Notes: generated from the letters alone by a model not told the origin. 64,000 nucleotides of DNA from Doryteuthis pealeii (GCA_023376005.1 CM042139.1:141876535-141940534); one strand, 5' to 3'; shown: positions 20,134 through 29,604, counted from the stretch's first letter. Numbers and translations are program-made.

Positions 20134-20300
20134 CATCATCATCATCGTCAGCAGCAGCAGCAGCAGCAGCAAGTCGTTGGCTGCACGAATATCCATGACT
20201 CTCTCTATCTCTCTATCTCTCCAATCAATCACCGCCCCTAGGATGTTCTCCACGCAGCATCCAGAATCTCCGCAGAGCTGATTGATGTAGATTTTTAAGA
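20134..20300 (-). mobile_element. RTE-type LINE 3' end with trinucleotide tail
   Basis: On the minus strand the sequence ends in a (CTG)n(ATG)n tail, forward (CAT)n(CAG)n at 20134-20170. The preceding words AGAGAGAGTCATGGATATTC and CTGGATGCTGCGTGGAG match the RTE end at 24630-24860. It appears to be interrupted by the SINE at 20375-20590, since a further RTE piece lies at 20690-20790. Confidence 0.6.
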
Positions 20301-20374
20301 TATTGTGATGAACTTAGAATGTATACATGATATTCATATATAAAATAACTTTGTAACGTTTCTGCAAATATTTA

Positions 20375-20590
20375 TTTACCAACAACTCCACATGAGCAAG
20401 ATGCCACACAAGGCCAATTTTTAAGCGGAGTTTAATATGTTTCCATCGTTGAAGAATCCAATCTGCCTCAGTGTTTACCCATTGCCTGAGAGAGAATGTT
20501 AGGATTCATACCTTTCCCAAGAGTATAAGCTCTATGTGAAATGCAAACAACTGGCCGTCTCCAGTTCCTTTGACGATAACCTTTACACCC
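20375..20590 (-). mobile_element. tRNA-derived SINE, family S1 (minus)
   Basis: Forward words: CAACAACTCCACATGAGCAAG, CACACAAGGCCAATTTTTAAG, GCGGAGTTTAATATG, CATACCTTTCCCAAGAGTATA and ATGTGAAATGCAAACA, with the head reduced to GACGATAACCTTTACACC. It lies between two RTE fragments of the same orientation, so it probably inserted into that copy. Confidence 0.65.
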
Positions 20591-20689
20591 TGGCTCTGTG
20601 AATATGCAATATTTACAGACGAATAAGAAATATATAGCAAAAATTAGAAAATTCGCAAGATATTTTCTCGAAGTCAACATCATCAACTT

Positions 20690-20790
20690 TAAGGCGTGTC
20701 CATATTACGGACACACTAGACTTAAGATTTCGTCCTTACTTCTTCATCAGTGTCCAGTATGTCTTGTGCGTCTTACTTAGCTGTCGTGAC
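20690..20790 (-). mobile_element. RTE-type LINE fragment
   Basis: Forward GTGTCCATATTACGG, TTTCGTCCTTACTTCTTCATC and GTCCAGTATGTCTTGTGCGTC align in order with 24777-24862. Probably the upstream continuation of the fragment at 20134-20300. Confidence 0.5.
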
Positions 20791-20897
20791 AATAAACGAT
20801 AAATTATGAAATATAATGTATATAAAAGCGATGATGAGACGAAATATACCAAAAAAAGGGGTAATGAGTACCCTTTAAAAGCTTAATGTTTAATTTA

Positions 20898-21050
20898 AAG
20901 GTGTTATTAGCTCAGTCGGTAGAGCATCCGCCTCGACACCACAAGGTTCCGGGTTCGATACAGTCACCCGCCAACTTAGTGCATGAGTAGCACACCCTGG
21001 ATATATTTTTGCGCTGCCGGCTGATACCTACAATAGGTAACTTCAACTTT
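20898..21050 (+). mobile_element. tRNA-derived SINE, family S3 (plus)
   Basis: The head carries tRNA A- and B-box words, TTAGCTCAGTCGGTAGAGCA and GGTTCGATACAGTC, with a good D-arm (GCTC/GAGC). The anticodon stem does not pair and only four acceptor pairs form (GGTG/CACC), so it is not a functional tRNA. The body CGCCAACTTAGTGCATGAG and GCCGGCTGATACCTACAATAG recurs in reverse at 32425-32650. Confidence 0.65.
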
Positions 21051-21301
21051 ATTTTCATGTTTAATGTTGTCGATAAAATGATAAAAGTATAGATAATATT
21101 TAAATAGGAGCCACTAATGACCCTGGAAGTAAAGATCCAATAAACATAAGACTTGGTTAATAACAAACACACTAGATAATCATTATCATGCCAACTAAAT
21201 GATTATGTGTGTCCAGGAAAAAAAACAAAATACATGAAATTAAATAGGGTTATAATATCTACAGCCATTGTAACACATAAAAGAAAATACAGCAAAAAAT
21301 T

Positions 21302-21582
21302 GCTCGTAGTGTAATGGTTATCATTATACAAAATACATAGCGACCCTGGTTCAAATCCGAAACGAGGCTGATTGCATTTTCCCTTAGCGCTAACACCCTT
21401 GGGAAAAGCTATAAATCCAACTATTCTACCTCTAGTTATGGGTAAATAGTAGGTTAGACTGGGCTCTTTGGTATAGTACCCCATCAAGACTAAAGAAAAC
21501 TCTAAAATCGAAAATGTTTAACTCCACTTGAGAAATTGACCTTGTGTCATATCCTGTTTCTGGGGATGGGATAGATGAATAC
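21302..21582 (+). mobile_element. tRNA-derived SINE, family S1, near full length
   Basis: This copy shows the whole S1 plan: A-box region GCTCGTAGTGTAATGGTTATC, B-box-like GGTTCAAATCC, TTAGCGCTAACACCCTTGGG, AGTTATGGGTAAATAGTAGG, then a tail with CTTGAGAAATTGACCTTGTG and TCATATCCTG, ending near GATGAATACACAAAA. Length is about 280 bp. Confidence 0.75.
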
Positions 21583-22062
21583 ACAAAAAACAAAAAACGG
21601 TTCATTACAATATCGATTTTACATTGAAGTTTTCGGATTTTACTACCAAGATTAAAAACATTAATTCGACGTCAACAGAATTAAATTATCTGACAATAAA
21701 ACGAATTCCGCAATTCATTAATAAAAATAATGTATACGACAGTTCTTTCTTATTTCTTTTTCTTTTTATGAAATTGAAAAAATGTATTAATACGACTATT
21801 CATAAAAATTTCCCCAGGTTCAATATTTTCTTTCCTTTACCGATTTAATTTCTTTTTATTATGTTTTTGTTTGTTTTTACATATATTTTGGCTTTTTACT
21901 TTCCCACCTGAAATTAGAGTCGGCAGAATTTAATTAACATATAAACAATGTTCTCGGAGGCGATATTAACAAAACAACGCCAAGTAAGGGTGCTAGATTT
22001 TCAATATGTTCTCATTCAATTTATACGTTCATGAATCTATTATAAAACATAATCTGTTTATA
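21583..22062. other. No recognised feature
   Basis: AT-rich, no supported gene or repeat. Confidence 0.4.
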
Positions 22063-22063
22063 T

Positions 22064-22081
22064 ACACACGCGCGCGCGCAA

Positions 22082-22121
<40 letters not shown>

Positions 22122-22122
22122 T
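22064..22122. repeat. Compound (CG)n-(CA)n-(TA)n array
   Basis: Starts ACACGCGCGCGCGC, continues as CA and ends in TA. Confidence 0.9.
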
Positions 22123-22448
22123 TAGTCACTCAGTTGCTGATCAACCTGCACTACGATTTGTTTAGAGTGGTCTGTTGCTTGTGCTATGCAAAGCACACTC
22201 TCTCCATCAATACAACATAGCTCATAAAGGTGCAACATATGTCACACGTTAGGTGTTTGTTTTGATCACATGTTGTTTTATCACGGAGTTTGACCTCTCC
22301 GGGACATCAGGTATATGGATGGTTACCATATACCTAGTGGGTTTTGGTGTAGTGAATTTTCGATTTTAGATTGTTTATAAATATATGCATTTCTGAACAC
22401 TGTTAGCCAGAGTAAATGAATCGAAATCTGATATATATATAAGTGGAA
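22123..22448. other. No recognised feature
   Basis: A non-repetitive stretch (GATCAACCTGCACTACG near 22139) with no coding or RNA signature that I could name. Confidence 0.4.
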
Positions 22449-22542
22449 GTAGACAATTATTATCATTATTATTATTATTATTTTGATTTTTATTATTTTT
22501 ATTTTTATATTAAATATTAATAGCACGACTTAATAATAATAA

Positions 22543-22580
<38 letters not shown>

Positions 22581-22772
22581 ATAATAATAATAATAACCAT
22601 AATAATAATAACTATAACAATACATACGATTATAATAATGATGATAATAATAATAACTATAACAATAGATATGATTATAATAATGATGATAATAATAATA
22701 ACTTTCACGATAAATATGATTATTATAACAGTAATAATAATGATAATAGTAATAACTATCATTGATATTGAT

Positions 22773-22838
<66 letters not shown>
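22449..22838. repeat. Long compound trinucleotide and (TA)n region
   Basis: (ATT)n, (TAG)n at about 22543-22580, then roughly 190 bases of degenerate (TAA)n and (GATAATAA)-like repeat, ending in (TA)n at 22776-22838. Long isoleucine-rich reading frames across it are repeat artefacts. Confidence 0.9.
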
Positions 22839-22841
<3 letters not shown>

Positions 22842-22879
22842 TCATTTAGGAAGAAATGCCATAGCTGTACTGCTTCAGT

Positions 22880-22930
22880 TCAATTCTTTTGATAAAGAGG
22901 TATTACCTCGAAAATTCAAGAAATAATAAA
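22880..22930 (+). ncRNA. Hammerhead-like fold, degenerate core
   Basis: Plus strand: UUGAUAAA (22889-22896) in place of CUGAUGA, stem II GAGGUAUUACCUC (perfect 5-bp arms), then GAAA at 22910-22913. A similar UUGAYAAA-stem-GAAA arrangement lies at 37650-37712. G8 of the core is A here, which should abolish cleavage. Reported as a relic or divergent relative. Confidence 0.3.
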
Positions 22931-23065
22931 AAATACAGGTCAACACACAACACCATTGTTACCGTATTATTATTTTTTATTTATTCCAAACTGCATTGTG
23001 ATAGCCTTCTAAATCAACCTCCTAACCAATACATACACAATGCTTCAAGCAAATTATGAAACTCT

Positions 23066-23067
<2 letters not shown>

Positions 23068-23108
<41 letters not shown>
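23068..23108. repeat. (TA)n array
   Basis: Pure TA tract. The following bases (minus strand ATATGTGAAACCC) resemble those between the next hammerhead and its own TA array (ATATGTAAAACC). Confidence 0.9.
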
Positions 23109-23109
<1 letters not shown>

Positions 23110-23292
23110 AAAATGTAAGGGTTTCACATATGCTTCTCATATTAGAAGACAAGATTCTAAAAAATGAATGCACATTTTCTTAAGCATGGACAAATTATGA
23201 AACTAAGGATTAAGATGGTATTGAATTCACGAGATACAGATGACTTACCTTTTTCGTTTAACACAATCCGACAGAAACATGTTATAACCTTG

Positions 23293-23293
<1 letters not shown>

Positions 23294-23333
<40 letters not shown>
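23294..23333. repeat. (TA)n array
   Basis: Pure TA tract, 57 bases downstream of the hammerhead at 23390-23442 on its strand. Confidence 0.95.
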
Positions 23334-23337
<4 letters not shown>

Positions 23338-23389
23338 GATAAGATAAATATATAAAGGTTTTACATATCTATTTATAAGGTGACAAAGG

Positions 23390-23442
23390 AACATTCACGA
23401 CCATATTGGTTTCATGTGATGCAATCATCAGGTGAAGATGTT
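23390..23442 (-). ncRNA. Hammerhead ribozyme, type I, GUC cleavage site
   Basis: Minus strand: AACAUCUUCAC (stem I), CUGAUGA, UUGCAUCACAU (stem II), GAAA, stem III CCAAUAUGG (C-G, C-G, A-U, loop AUA), UC, then GUGAAUGUU. Stem I pairs UUCAC/GUGAA and, past a two-base bulge, AACA/UGUU. The cleavage triplet is the canonical GUC. Stem II is weak (UG/CA with a U-U pair at its base), as in the copy at 36984-37030. Cleavage would follow the C opposite forward position 23399. Confidence 0.72.
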
Positions 23443-24040
23443 TCAAATGCAAGGAAAATCGTAAAAATTCAAAAGATTTCAGAAAATTCAATAGACATGG
23501 GATGTGTATGATTGTATAAAATGATATGCGTATGTATGTGGTGGTAATTTGAATGTATGAGAGTGTTTATGGACAGCATAAAGGTTGCGTACGCGGGGTA
23601 ACTGGTCACACACATAATACGTTGTTCTGTGAATGTGCGACATTTGAACAATGCTTACGTGCGAGCGTTTGTGTTTGTGTGTGGGTGTGTATGTTATTTT
23701 TCATGTCTAGATGTGGAGGTGATGTATATTGTTGGGTCGATTTAATTGGGGAGTGGGGTTGAATAATATTAACTTTAAGATTACAAATGTTGTATATTAT
23801 GGGCGGGGTGGGGGTTATTGAACGACAGGGCTGGCTAAATGTTGCAAATACGCACGAGGTCGTGGTGTCAACCAGACATGCTTGCACGCGGGCACACATA
23901 CACACAACATAGGAAGACGTGCATGCGTAAGTACATATGCATATGCGTGCGTAGACACTTGTACAAACGGTACTTATACACGCATACAAAATACTACTCA
24001 TACATACCGGTATGCACACACATGCTACTATATGTGCTAC
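23443..24040. other. GT-rich unclassified stretch
   Basis: Low-complexity (TG)/(TGTA)-rich sequence. Open frames on both strands are rich in Cys, Val, Thr and His as expected of such repeats and are not called genes. Confidence 0.4.

Positions 24041-24041
<1 letters not shown>

Positions 24042-24079
<38 letters not shown>
24042..24079. repeat. (TA)n array
   Basis: Pure TA tract about 35 bases downstream of the minus-strand hammerhead at 24114-24220. Confidence 0.95.
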
Positions 24080-24081
<2 letters not shown>

Positions 24082-24113
24082 ATTGAAAGGAAGGAAAACT
24101 ATTAAAAAAACAT

Positions 24114-24220
24114 CATTCTGTAATAAATCTATTTCAACTAAAACTTAAGGGGCTTTTAGAAATTTAAATAAATTTCTAAAACTCCCCAAATTAAATTTTT
24201 AGCCTCATCAGACAGGACAC
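24114..24220 (-). ncRNA. Hammerhead ribozyme candidate with very long stem II
   Basis: Minus strand: CCUGU (stem I), CUGAUGA (forward 24205-24211), a 69-nt stem II insert, GAAA (forward 24132-24135), stem III UAGAUUUA (UA/UA, loop GAUU), UU, then ACAG pairing with CUGU. The base of stem II is GGCUAAAA/UUUUAGUU (two G-U then six Watson-Crick pairs). Inside it, GGGG/CCCC and a 12-bp arm (UUUUAGAAAUUU and its complement, loop AUUU) extend the hairpin. That the 69-nt insert folds exactly into an extended stem II is the main support. Stem I is short. Confidence 0.6.
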
Positions 24221-24570
24221 CACAGAAAAAATGATTTAACAACCTGGTTTTTTTTTTTTACCCAGAATCCACAAGTGTGTTAGAAGCAAATATCACCTTG
24301 ACATAAAAATATCAGCATGACATTTTAAATGTATCAATCTAAACGGGAAATAATCGGTGGGTATATGTCAGGCAAAACAAGGACAATCATATTATGTATG
24401 TATTGATGAAGGTGTGATAGTATTAACATCTATTTAGTCAAACTTAATTCATTCAAAAAAAAAAATTGAAATTGGATAAGGAAACCAGACAAATGGATAA
24501 TAATAATGATAATAAAAAAGATGATGAAAAAAAATGATAATCCTCTCTTACTACCTGTTTTTGGATACCT

Positions 24571-24572
<2 letters not shown>

Positions 24573-24629
<57 letters not shown>
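24573..24629. repeat. (TA)n array at an RTE 3' end
   Basis: Pure TA tract directly abutting the 3' end of the minus-strand RTE fragment. Confidence 0.95.
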
Positions 24630-24631
<2 letters not shown>

Positions 24632-24865
24632 TGTCACGCTATTAGCTGGGATATCCATGACAATCTCTCTCCAACCGCTCCTATAACTCATTGTTGTCGG
24701 GATGTCCTCTGCGCAGCATCCAGTATCCACACAGACCTGGTCAATGTACGTCTTTGCTGGCCGGCCCAAACTGCCGTGTCCATGTGCTGGCTTCGACAGA
24801 AGGACGTCACTTATGAGTTCGTCCTTGCTTCTCCAGCTGTGTCCTGCGTTTCTTGTCCGTCTTAG
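24630..24865 (-). mobile_element. RTE-type LINE 3' end
   Basis: The minus strand reads SWRSKDELISDVLL, then GHGSLGRPAKTYIDQVC and VDTGCCAEDIP, then WREIVMDI. This is the conserved C-terminal end of RTE (BovB-like) ORF2, here about 75 residues, followed by a short tail and (TA)n. The frame is nearly uninterrupted, making this the best-preserved RTE end in the window. Confidence 0.8.
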
Positions 24866-24879
24866 GTTTGGGTGATATG

Positions 24880-25960
24880 GGGCAGGTGAATTAGGGAATT
24901 TTTTTTAAACATTGAAAATATTTTTTTAAATGTAATCCTGAATTTTTTAGAGTCTTGAAACAATTTTGTCATAATATTGACATTTTTTTGTAGAATTCAG
25001 AATTCATGTTTTTTTTTTTTTGTTTTTTTAAAAAAAGAATTCCCGTATAGAAACTTCTAAAAATCTTCTGATATAATTATCCAGACTATTATCTGTATAG
25101 AAAAAAATTAAAGATCGTTTTTTATCAGTTTATTTTTTTCAGATTTCATAAAATATAATCGTAAAAAATATTTCCCCTAACATATTTGAAGAAAAAAAAA
25201 TTATTTCAAACATATTTTCATTTTTCATAGAATTTGTTAAAAAAAACGGTAGTCAGTTGATTTACCGGTACGAAAATGAAACCAGTAAACATTGTTTTCG
25301 TTCATAATTTTCATTATTTCCGTAAGCTGAATTATCGTATTGCAATATCTATTTTTGCTTAAACTCAAGATAGTATTTTAAAAACATATTGTTTTAAAAC
25401 GTTTTCATTAATTCTCTAAAAAATTAAGACTTTTTTTTACCATTAGTATTAATTACAGAACAACTCGTTTTATCATTTTTTTAATTTACATTTAATATAT
25501 ATATACAACCATATACTGGGGAATATTCTTTAACATTTCATGATATTTTTATCTACATTTAAAATCTTCTTTTTTTTAATTTAACCTTAAACTTGTGTTT
25601 TTGAAACAATTGTGATTTTTCTACAATTTTTTGTGCATGACAACACTTTAAATTAAAGTGAGTGTACAATTTAAGAATATGGACAAAGATTTGATTTTAC
25701 GTTAAAGGTTAGTCTGAAAAAAATCATACTTCGTATATTAAAATCATACTTCGTATATTAAAATATTTTTAACACGCTGTAAAAAATAATTCAATTGTTA
25801 AAAACTCATACAAATTACATATTTAGAAAAAATATTTTATTTTATTTCTAACACAATAAATATTTTAAAGATTGGGAAAAAAAAGAATTTGATTTTACGT
25901 TAAAATGTAGTCATAGTTGTAGCGGACATTTTGAATGACTGGTAGCCAACAGGCAGCTGA
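24880..25960. other. Very AT-rich, homopolymer-dense block
   Basis: About 1.1 kb with many runs of A or T and few G/C. A 21-bp direct duplication is at 25720-25762. No gene. It could be a matrix-attachment-like region or decayed elements; nothing decides this. Confidence 0.5.
25720..25762. repeat. 21-bp tandem duplication
   Basis: AATCATACTTCGTATATTAA occurs twice in direct succession. Confidence 0.9.
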
Positions 25961-25965
25961 TATTC

Positions 25966-25994
25966 TTTCTTTCTTACTTTCTTTCTTTCTTCTT
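25966..25994. repeat. (CTTT)n tract
   Basis: Imperfect CTTT repeats. Confidence 0.85.
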
Positions 25995-26231
25995 CTCCGG
26001 GCAGTTGAAATAAGCAGCAGCCAAGCTTCTGCTGATACACCCAGCTTACGATACTTTCCGAAAAACGTTTTATTTTTGTGTAATTGATTAATAATATCCC
26101 TTAATTAGTAAAAATCAATAACAAAATTTGGCGTGTTTCTTAGTTAGAAGGATATCAATGTGTATGCAAGATTTCGAATTTAAGTGACCTCCCGTTTTGG
26201 AGTTATGCGCCTCACGTACGTATCAAACTTT

Positions 26232-26232
<1 letters not shown>

Positions 26233-26321
<89 letters not shown>

Positions 26322-26472
26322 AGAGACAGACAGACAGACAGAGACAGAGACAGACAGAGACAGAGAGACAGACAGAGAAAGACAGAGACATTGATAAATT
26401 GATATATAGATGGATAGATATACCTAGTAATATGTTAATCTCTCTCTGTCTCTGTTTCTCTCTCTGTTTCTT

Positions 26473-26535
<63 letters not shown>
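26233..26535. repeat. Mirror-ordered compound microsatellite
   Basis: (TA)n at 26233-26288, (GA)n, (GACAGA)n to about 26390, a 45-bp spacer, then (TCTG)/(CT)n and (TA)n to 26535. The right half is close to the reverse complement of the left half, so about 300 bases could form one long hairpin. Confidence 0.9.
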
Positions 26536-26538
<3 letters not shown>

Positions 26539-27025
26539 TTTTTGTGCACATACGTTAAAAATGGTAATATCGGCAGTTGCAGTTGCTCTATACTTTATCG
26601 ATTACTTGTTGTTATGAAATCAAAGCAATATTTTGGGCAGTTTCGCTTCAGTAAGCATAAACATATGTATTTTTATGTTTTTGGCAATAATATCGTTTTA
26701 TTTTTACGACACTCCGATCGGTATCATTGAATTCCCTCAACTGTTCATATGTAGAGCTGAACCAGGAAATAAAGTTCAGAGTTATTTTAGGAGGAAGAAA
26801 TCGCTAAAGGAAGTCGTTAGTTCGATTGTAGAGTCAGTTTTTTCTTTTGTGATTAACGGCAAATGTATGCATGTACGTTTTCGTTCCTCCCGTTGTGATG
26901 ATTAAACTAACAAAAAAATAAAACACGAAAGGTCAAAATATAGTTTCTCCGTTGTGTAACCTGGCTGTGTTCAAATTCGTATATTTAAATAACACTAATC
27001 TGAATTGTATGACATCGGAATATGT
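26536..27025. other. No recognised feature
   Basis: An open frame at 26633-26905 shows no domain I recognise. No matching repeat. Confidence 0.35.
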
Positions 27026-27029
27026 AGAT

Positions 27030-27330
27030 TTGGTTGGTTGGAATATTACGGCATGTCAACCCTTTTCGTAATTTTATGCCAAAGATATTTTGTTTTATTC
27101 ATTCTTGTTGGCTATTCATTTTTTAACTCATTTTAAACACATTTTTGAAAACACATCTTTTTATCTATTTAACCCATATACGAGACCCTAACAGATACTA
27201 CCACTCCGGGTCAGCGTGGACCTGGGATTGATGGTACCCTTCACTCCCAGAGCTCCAAAATTGAAATCTCAACACTACATTCAGTTTAACATCATACTCA
27301 GAACACTTAGATCCTCATCCACCACAAATA
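27030..27330 (+). repeat. Dispersed repeat R1 (plus copy)
   Basis: GGTTGGTTGGAATATTACGG, CATGTCAACCCTTTTCG, TTTTATGCCAAAGATATTTT, CTATTTAACCCATATACG, CTAACAGATACTACCACTCC, GTGGACCTGGGATTGATGG and CAGTTTAACATCATAC run in order. This is the fullest R1 copy. Confidence 0.78.
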
Positions 27331-27347
27331 TGATAAAAAGGGTTTGT

Positions 27348-27367
27348 GGTCGGGAAAATCATATAGG
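27348..27367. repeat. 20-bp exact direct repeat, copy 1
   Basis: GGTCGGGAAAATCATATAGG, identical to 28130-28149. Confidence 0.8.
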
Positions 27368-27454
27368 CGCTAAGATTTGAAGTGACCAGATGACTGATCG
27401 GTCAGGGCATCTCCGATCGCCCGTCAATTCCAAGTAAAGGCCAAATTAGAATAT

Positions 27455-27545
27455 TGCATGTCAGGGAGTGCTCTACCAGGATTACGTCCTCAAGCATCAC
27501 AGATCGACACCAATGTCGAAAAGGCGGCCCCATTTAGGGGGGGGG
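27455..27545 (-). repeat. Dispersed repeat R2 (partial, minus)
   Basis: ACCAGGATTACGTCCTCAAG, CATCACAGATCGACACC and GGCGGCCCCATTTAGGGG parallel 12465-12520. Confidence 0.6.
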
Positions 27546-27639
27546 CTATGTAGACTTTAACCCATTCATACGCCTTATTAAAATAAACCCTAAATATTGT
27601 TCATTTGATCAAAATACTTATGGTATACATAAATAGAAT

Positions 27640-27955
27640 TAACTGTTGGTTGGTAGGTGATTCTGTTTAATGACATGTAGAACTTTGTGGTATATTTAAT
27701 GCCAAATTGTTTGTATAATTATAACTATCAACCACTCTACACGAGTTGAATGTGACACGCGATCAATTTCTTGATTGAAGTTTGACAGTTTTGAATTCAG
27801 AATTGTCCTTCCCCTTGGTGAGAAAGAATAGTTGAATTCGTACCTTTCCAAAAAATATTAGCGCTATATAAAATGCAAACAGACACGTCCAGGATTTAAA
27901 CTCGAGTCATCGAGTTCAATTTCTACAACCATAACCATTACACAACACGCCTCAA
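27640..27955 (-). mobile_element. R1 fragment followed by S1 SINE (minus)
   Basis: A plus-oriented R1 head (GTTGGTTGGTAGGTGATTC, TAATGCC) at 27640-27715 abuts a minus-oriented S1 SINE at about 27715-27955 (CAACCACTCTACACGAGTTG, GAATTCAGAATTGTCC, TACCTTTCCAAAAAATATTAG, AACCATTACACAACACGCC). Confidence 0.65.
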
Positions 27956-28129
27956 CTTTTTGTTCATATGATTTTTACGTGAGTATTTTGTAGGAAAATA
28001 TTGGTTTAGTTTTATTAACTGGTAGATGTCATTTTCTTTAACTTATGCGCATTAATAAATTAATAGAAATAATAAACTGGTGCTATAAAAGGTGTTGTAT
28101 GTTTGCCACATGTGCAATTTAAAGAATAT

Positions 28130-28149
28130 GGTCGGGAAAATCATATAGG
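28130..28149. repeat. 20-bp exact direct repeat, copy 2
   Basis: Identical to 27348-27367; the context on either side differs. Confidence 0.8.
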
Positions 28150-28278
28150 ACTGTGAAATCGTTGTTAACCATTTCGAACTCCAGTCGTGCTATTATGCTT
28201 ACCTTTCGTTTGAAATTTTTTGAAAGGTGTTAACACCTTTTAGCATTATTTCTCTGAATGTTTGAGATGAGGCTTGAA

Positions 28279-28631
28279 GATTAATATTATCTGCGTTATT
28301 CGGGCTATTGTCCCCATCTTCATTGTTATTTGTACAACGTTTCTTCTTCAGGTATTTCTTGTCGGACTCAGAAACCTTCTCGGATTCGGAAACCTTCTTT
28401 TCGAACTCGGGAACTTTCTTGTCGTAATCGGGAGCCATCACGGAACTTTGAACCTAACCCTTTATTTAGTCCACGGGGGTATCCTGTTCTCATTCCGCTA
28501 ACCATAGCTGCGGTAGGAATTGTGTTAATTATTTTTCTAACTTGAAGGCCGGAGGGCATATCGGCCGAAACGTTGTACAAATAACAATGAAGATAGGGAC
28601 AATAGTCCGAATAACGCAGATAATACTAACC
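28279..28631. repeat. Inverted-repeat element with hammerhead-like arm ends
   Basis: Left arm 28279-28343 is about 92 percent identical to the reverse complement of the right arm 28567-28631. On each arm's own strand the sequence runs GAAACGUUGUAC, then CAAAUAACAAUGAAGAU, toward the outside. The right arm is preceded by GGCCG...CGGCC GAAAC, a stem II-GAAA-like arrangement at 28550-28570, but the CUGAUGA core before it is broken. Between the arms lies a 21-bp-type tandem repeat (TCGGATTCGGAAACCTTC and variants). A minus-strand frame across it (28199-28441) reads as lysine- and glutamate-rich repeat and is not called a gene. Confidence 0.6.
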
Positions 28632-28639
28632 TTTTAGTA

Positions 28640-29600
28640 TCTTAAATAGTATCAATACTGTTCTTCTACAAGTATGGCATAGGCATTAAATAACTCAGGA
28701 AGGTTTATATGTCATTAAGCAAAGAAACATACAAAACGTAACACAAATAAAATCATATATTTCAAACAATAGTATTTGAACTTGTTGCTCCATTTTCACA
28801 TTAATATTAAAGGATCATTTTTTTGTTGTTTGTTTCTTTCAGTGGTTAACAAACTGTGCTGTGGACCGGATAGGGACGACAGAAGCAGAGACAGATTGAA
28901 AGACAATCAAAGATTTAAAAACAATTGTAAACAATTAATATCCCAAAATGGAATATGATTGCAATGGAGTTTTTAATATGAGATGTTTTTCGATCCCTGG
29001 AAAAAATATATGAATTAAACTTGGAGGAACCTGTTCCACAGCAATCCCCCCCCCCCGGATCATTGAAGATTTTGAGTCTTAGCATCAGATCCTTTGAAAT
29101 ATTAGTTCGGATGACTTGCAATTGTATGTAAATATCCAAAAACAAAAAAGAAAGGGAAAAGCTTCTTTGTGTTGGTGAAGAAATGAAAAATGTGTTTATC
29201 TCAATTTTGACCTAAATTTGATTACTCGTCAGAAACAAGTACGTACATATCATTAAATATGTGTACTTTAATCATATTATAATGTATTTGTGTTTCATAT
29301 TACACAAGGAAGTTTTAAAGATTAACCCTACTTTCGCCATATCATATATTTATTATTGTCACACTGCGTTCTGCGCATGCGTGCTTATAGTTTGTCCTGT
29401 TGTGGTCAGGTGATCGAACTTTGAGACTGATTGCGCCATTTGGTTGGCTGCCTTTAAAGTGTAAGCATCGCCGTTCCCCTAGCAGTTTGCACTAAGGAAA
29501 TGACACAATTTCTCTTGTCTGCAGAAGTGTAAGGTGCCGAAAGTCACATTTTATCATGTTATGGAATGGGGCCATTACATTATACTCATTAATTTAACTT
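28640..29600. other. No gene; one NRF1-like palindrome
   Basis: A (C)10 run is at about 29047. The word TCTGCGCATGCGTGC near 29369-29383 resembles the metazoan NRF1 site (GCGCATGCGC). No CpG-rich promoter or exon is evident next to it. Confidence 0.35.
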
Positions 29601-29604
29601 CCTC

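Noticed and set aside
20898..20970. Functional tRNA gene
   Set aside because: D-arm and T-loop words are present, but the anticodon stem does not pair and the acceptor stem has only four pairs. The same block recurs as a SINE head at 32.6 kb.
22517..22892. Long isoleucine- and threonine-rich open frames on both strands
   Set aside because: They are translations of (TAA)n, (TAG)n and (TA)n arrays with no domain.
26184..26402. Arg-Glu repeat protein frame
   Set aside because: Product of (GA)n and (GACAGA)n microsatellites.
28199..28441. Lys/Glu-rich small protein gene
   Set aside because: The frame is generated by a short tandem repeat and part of an inverted-repeat arm.
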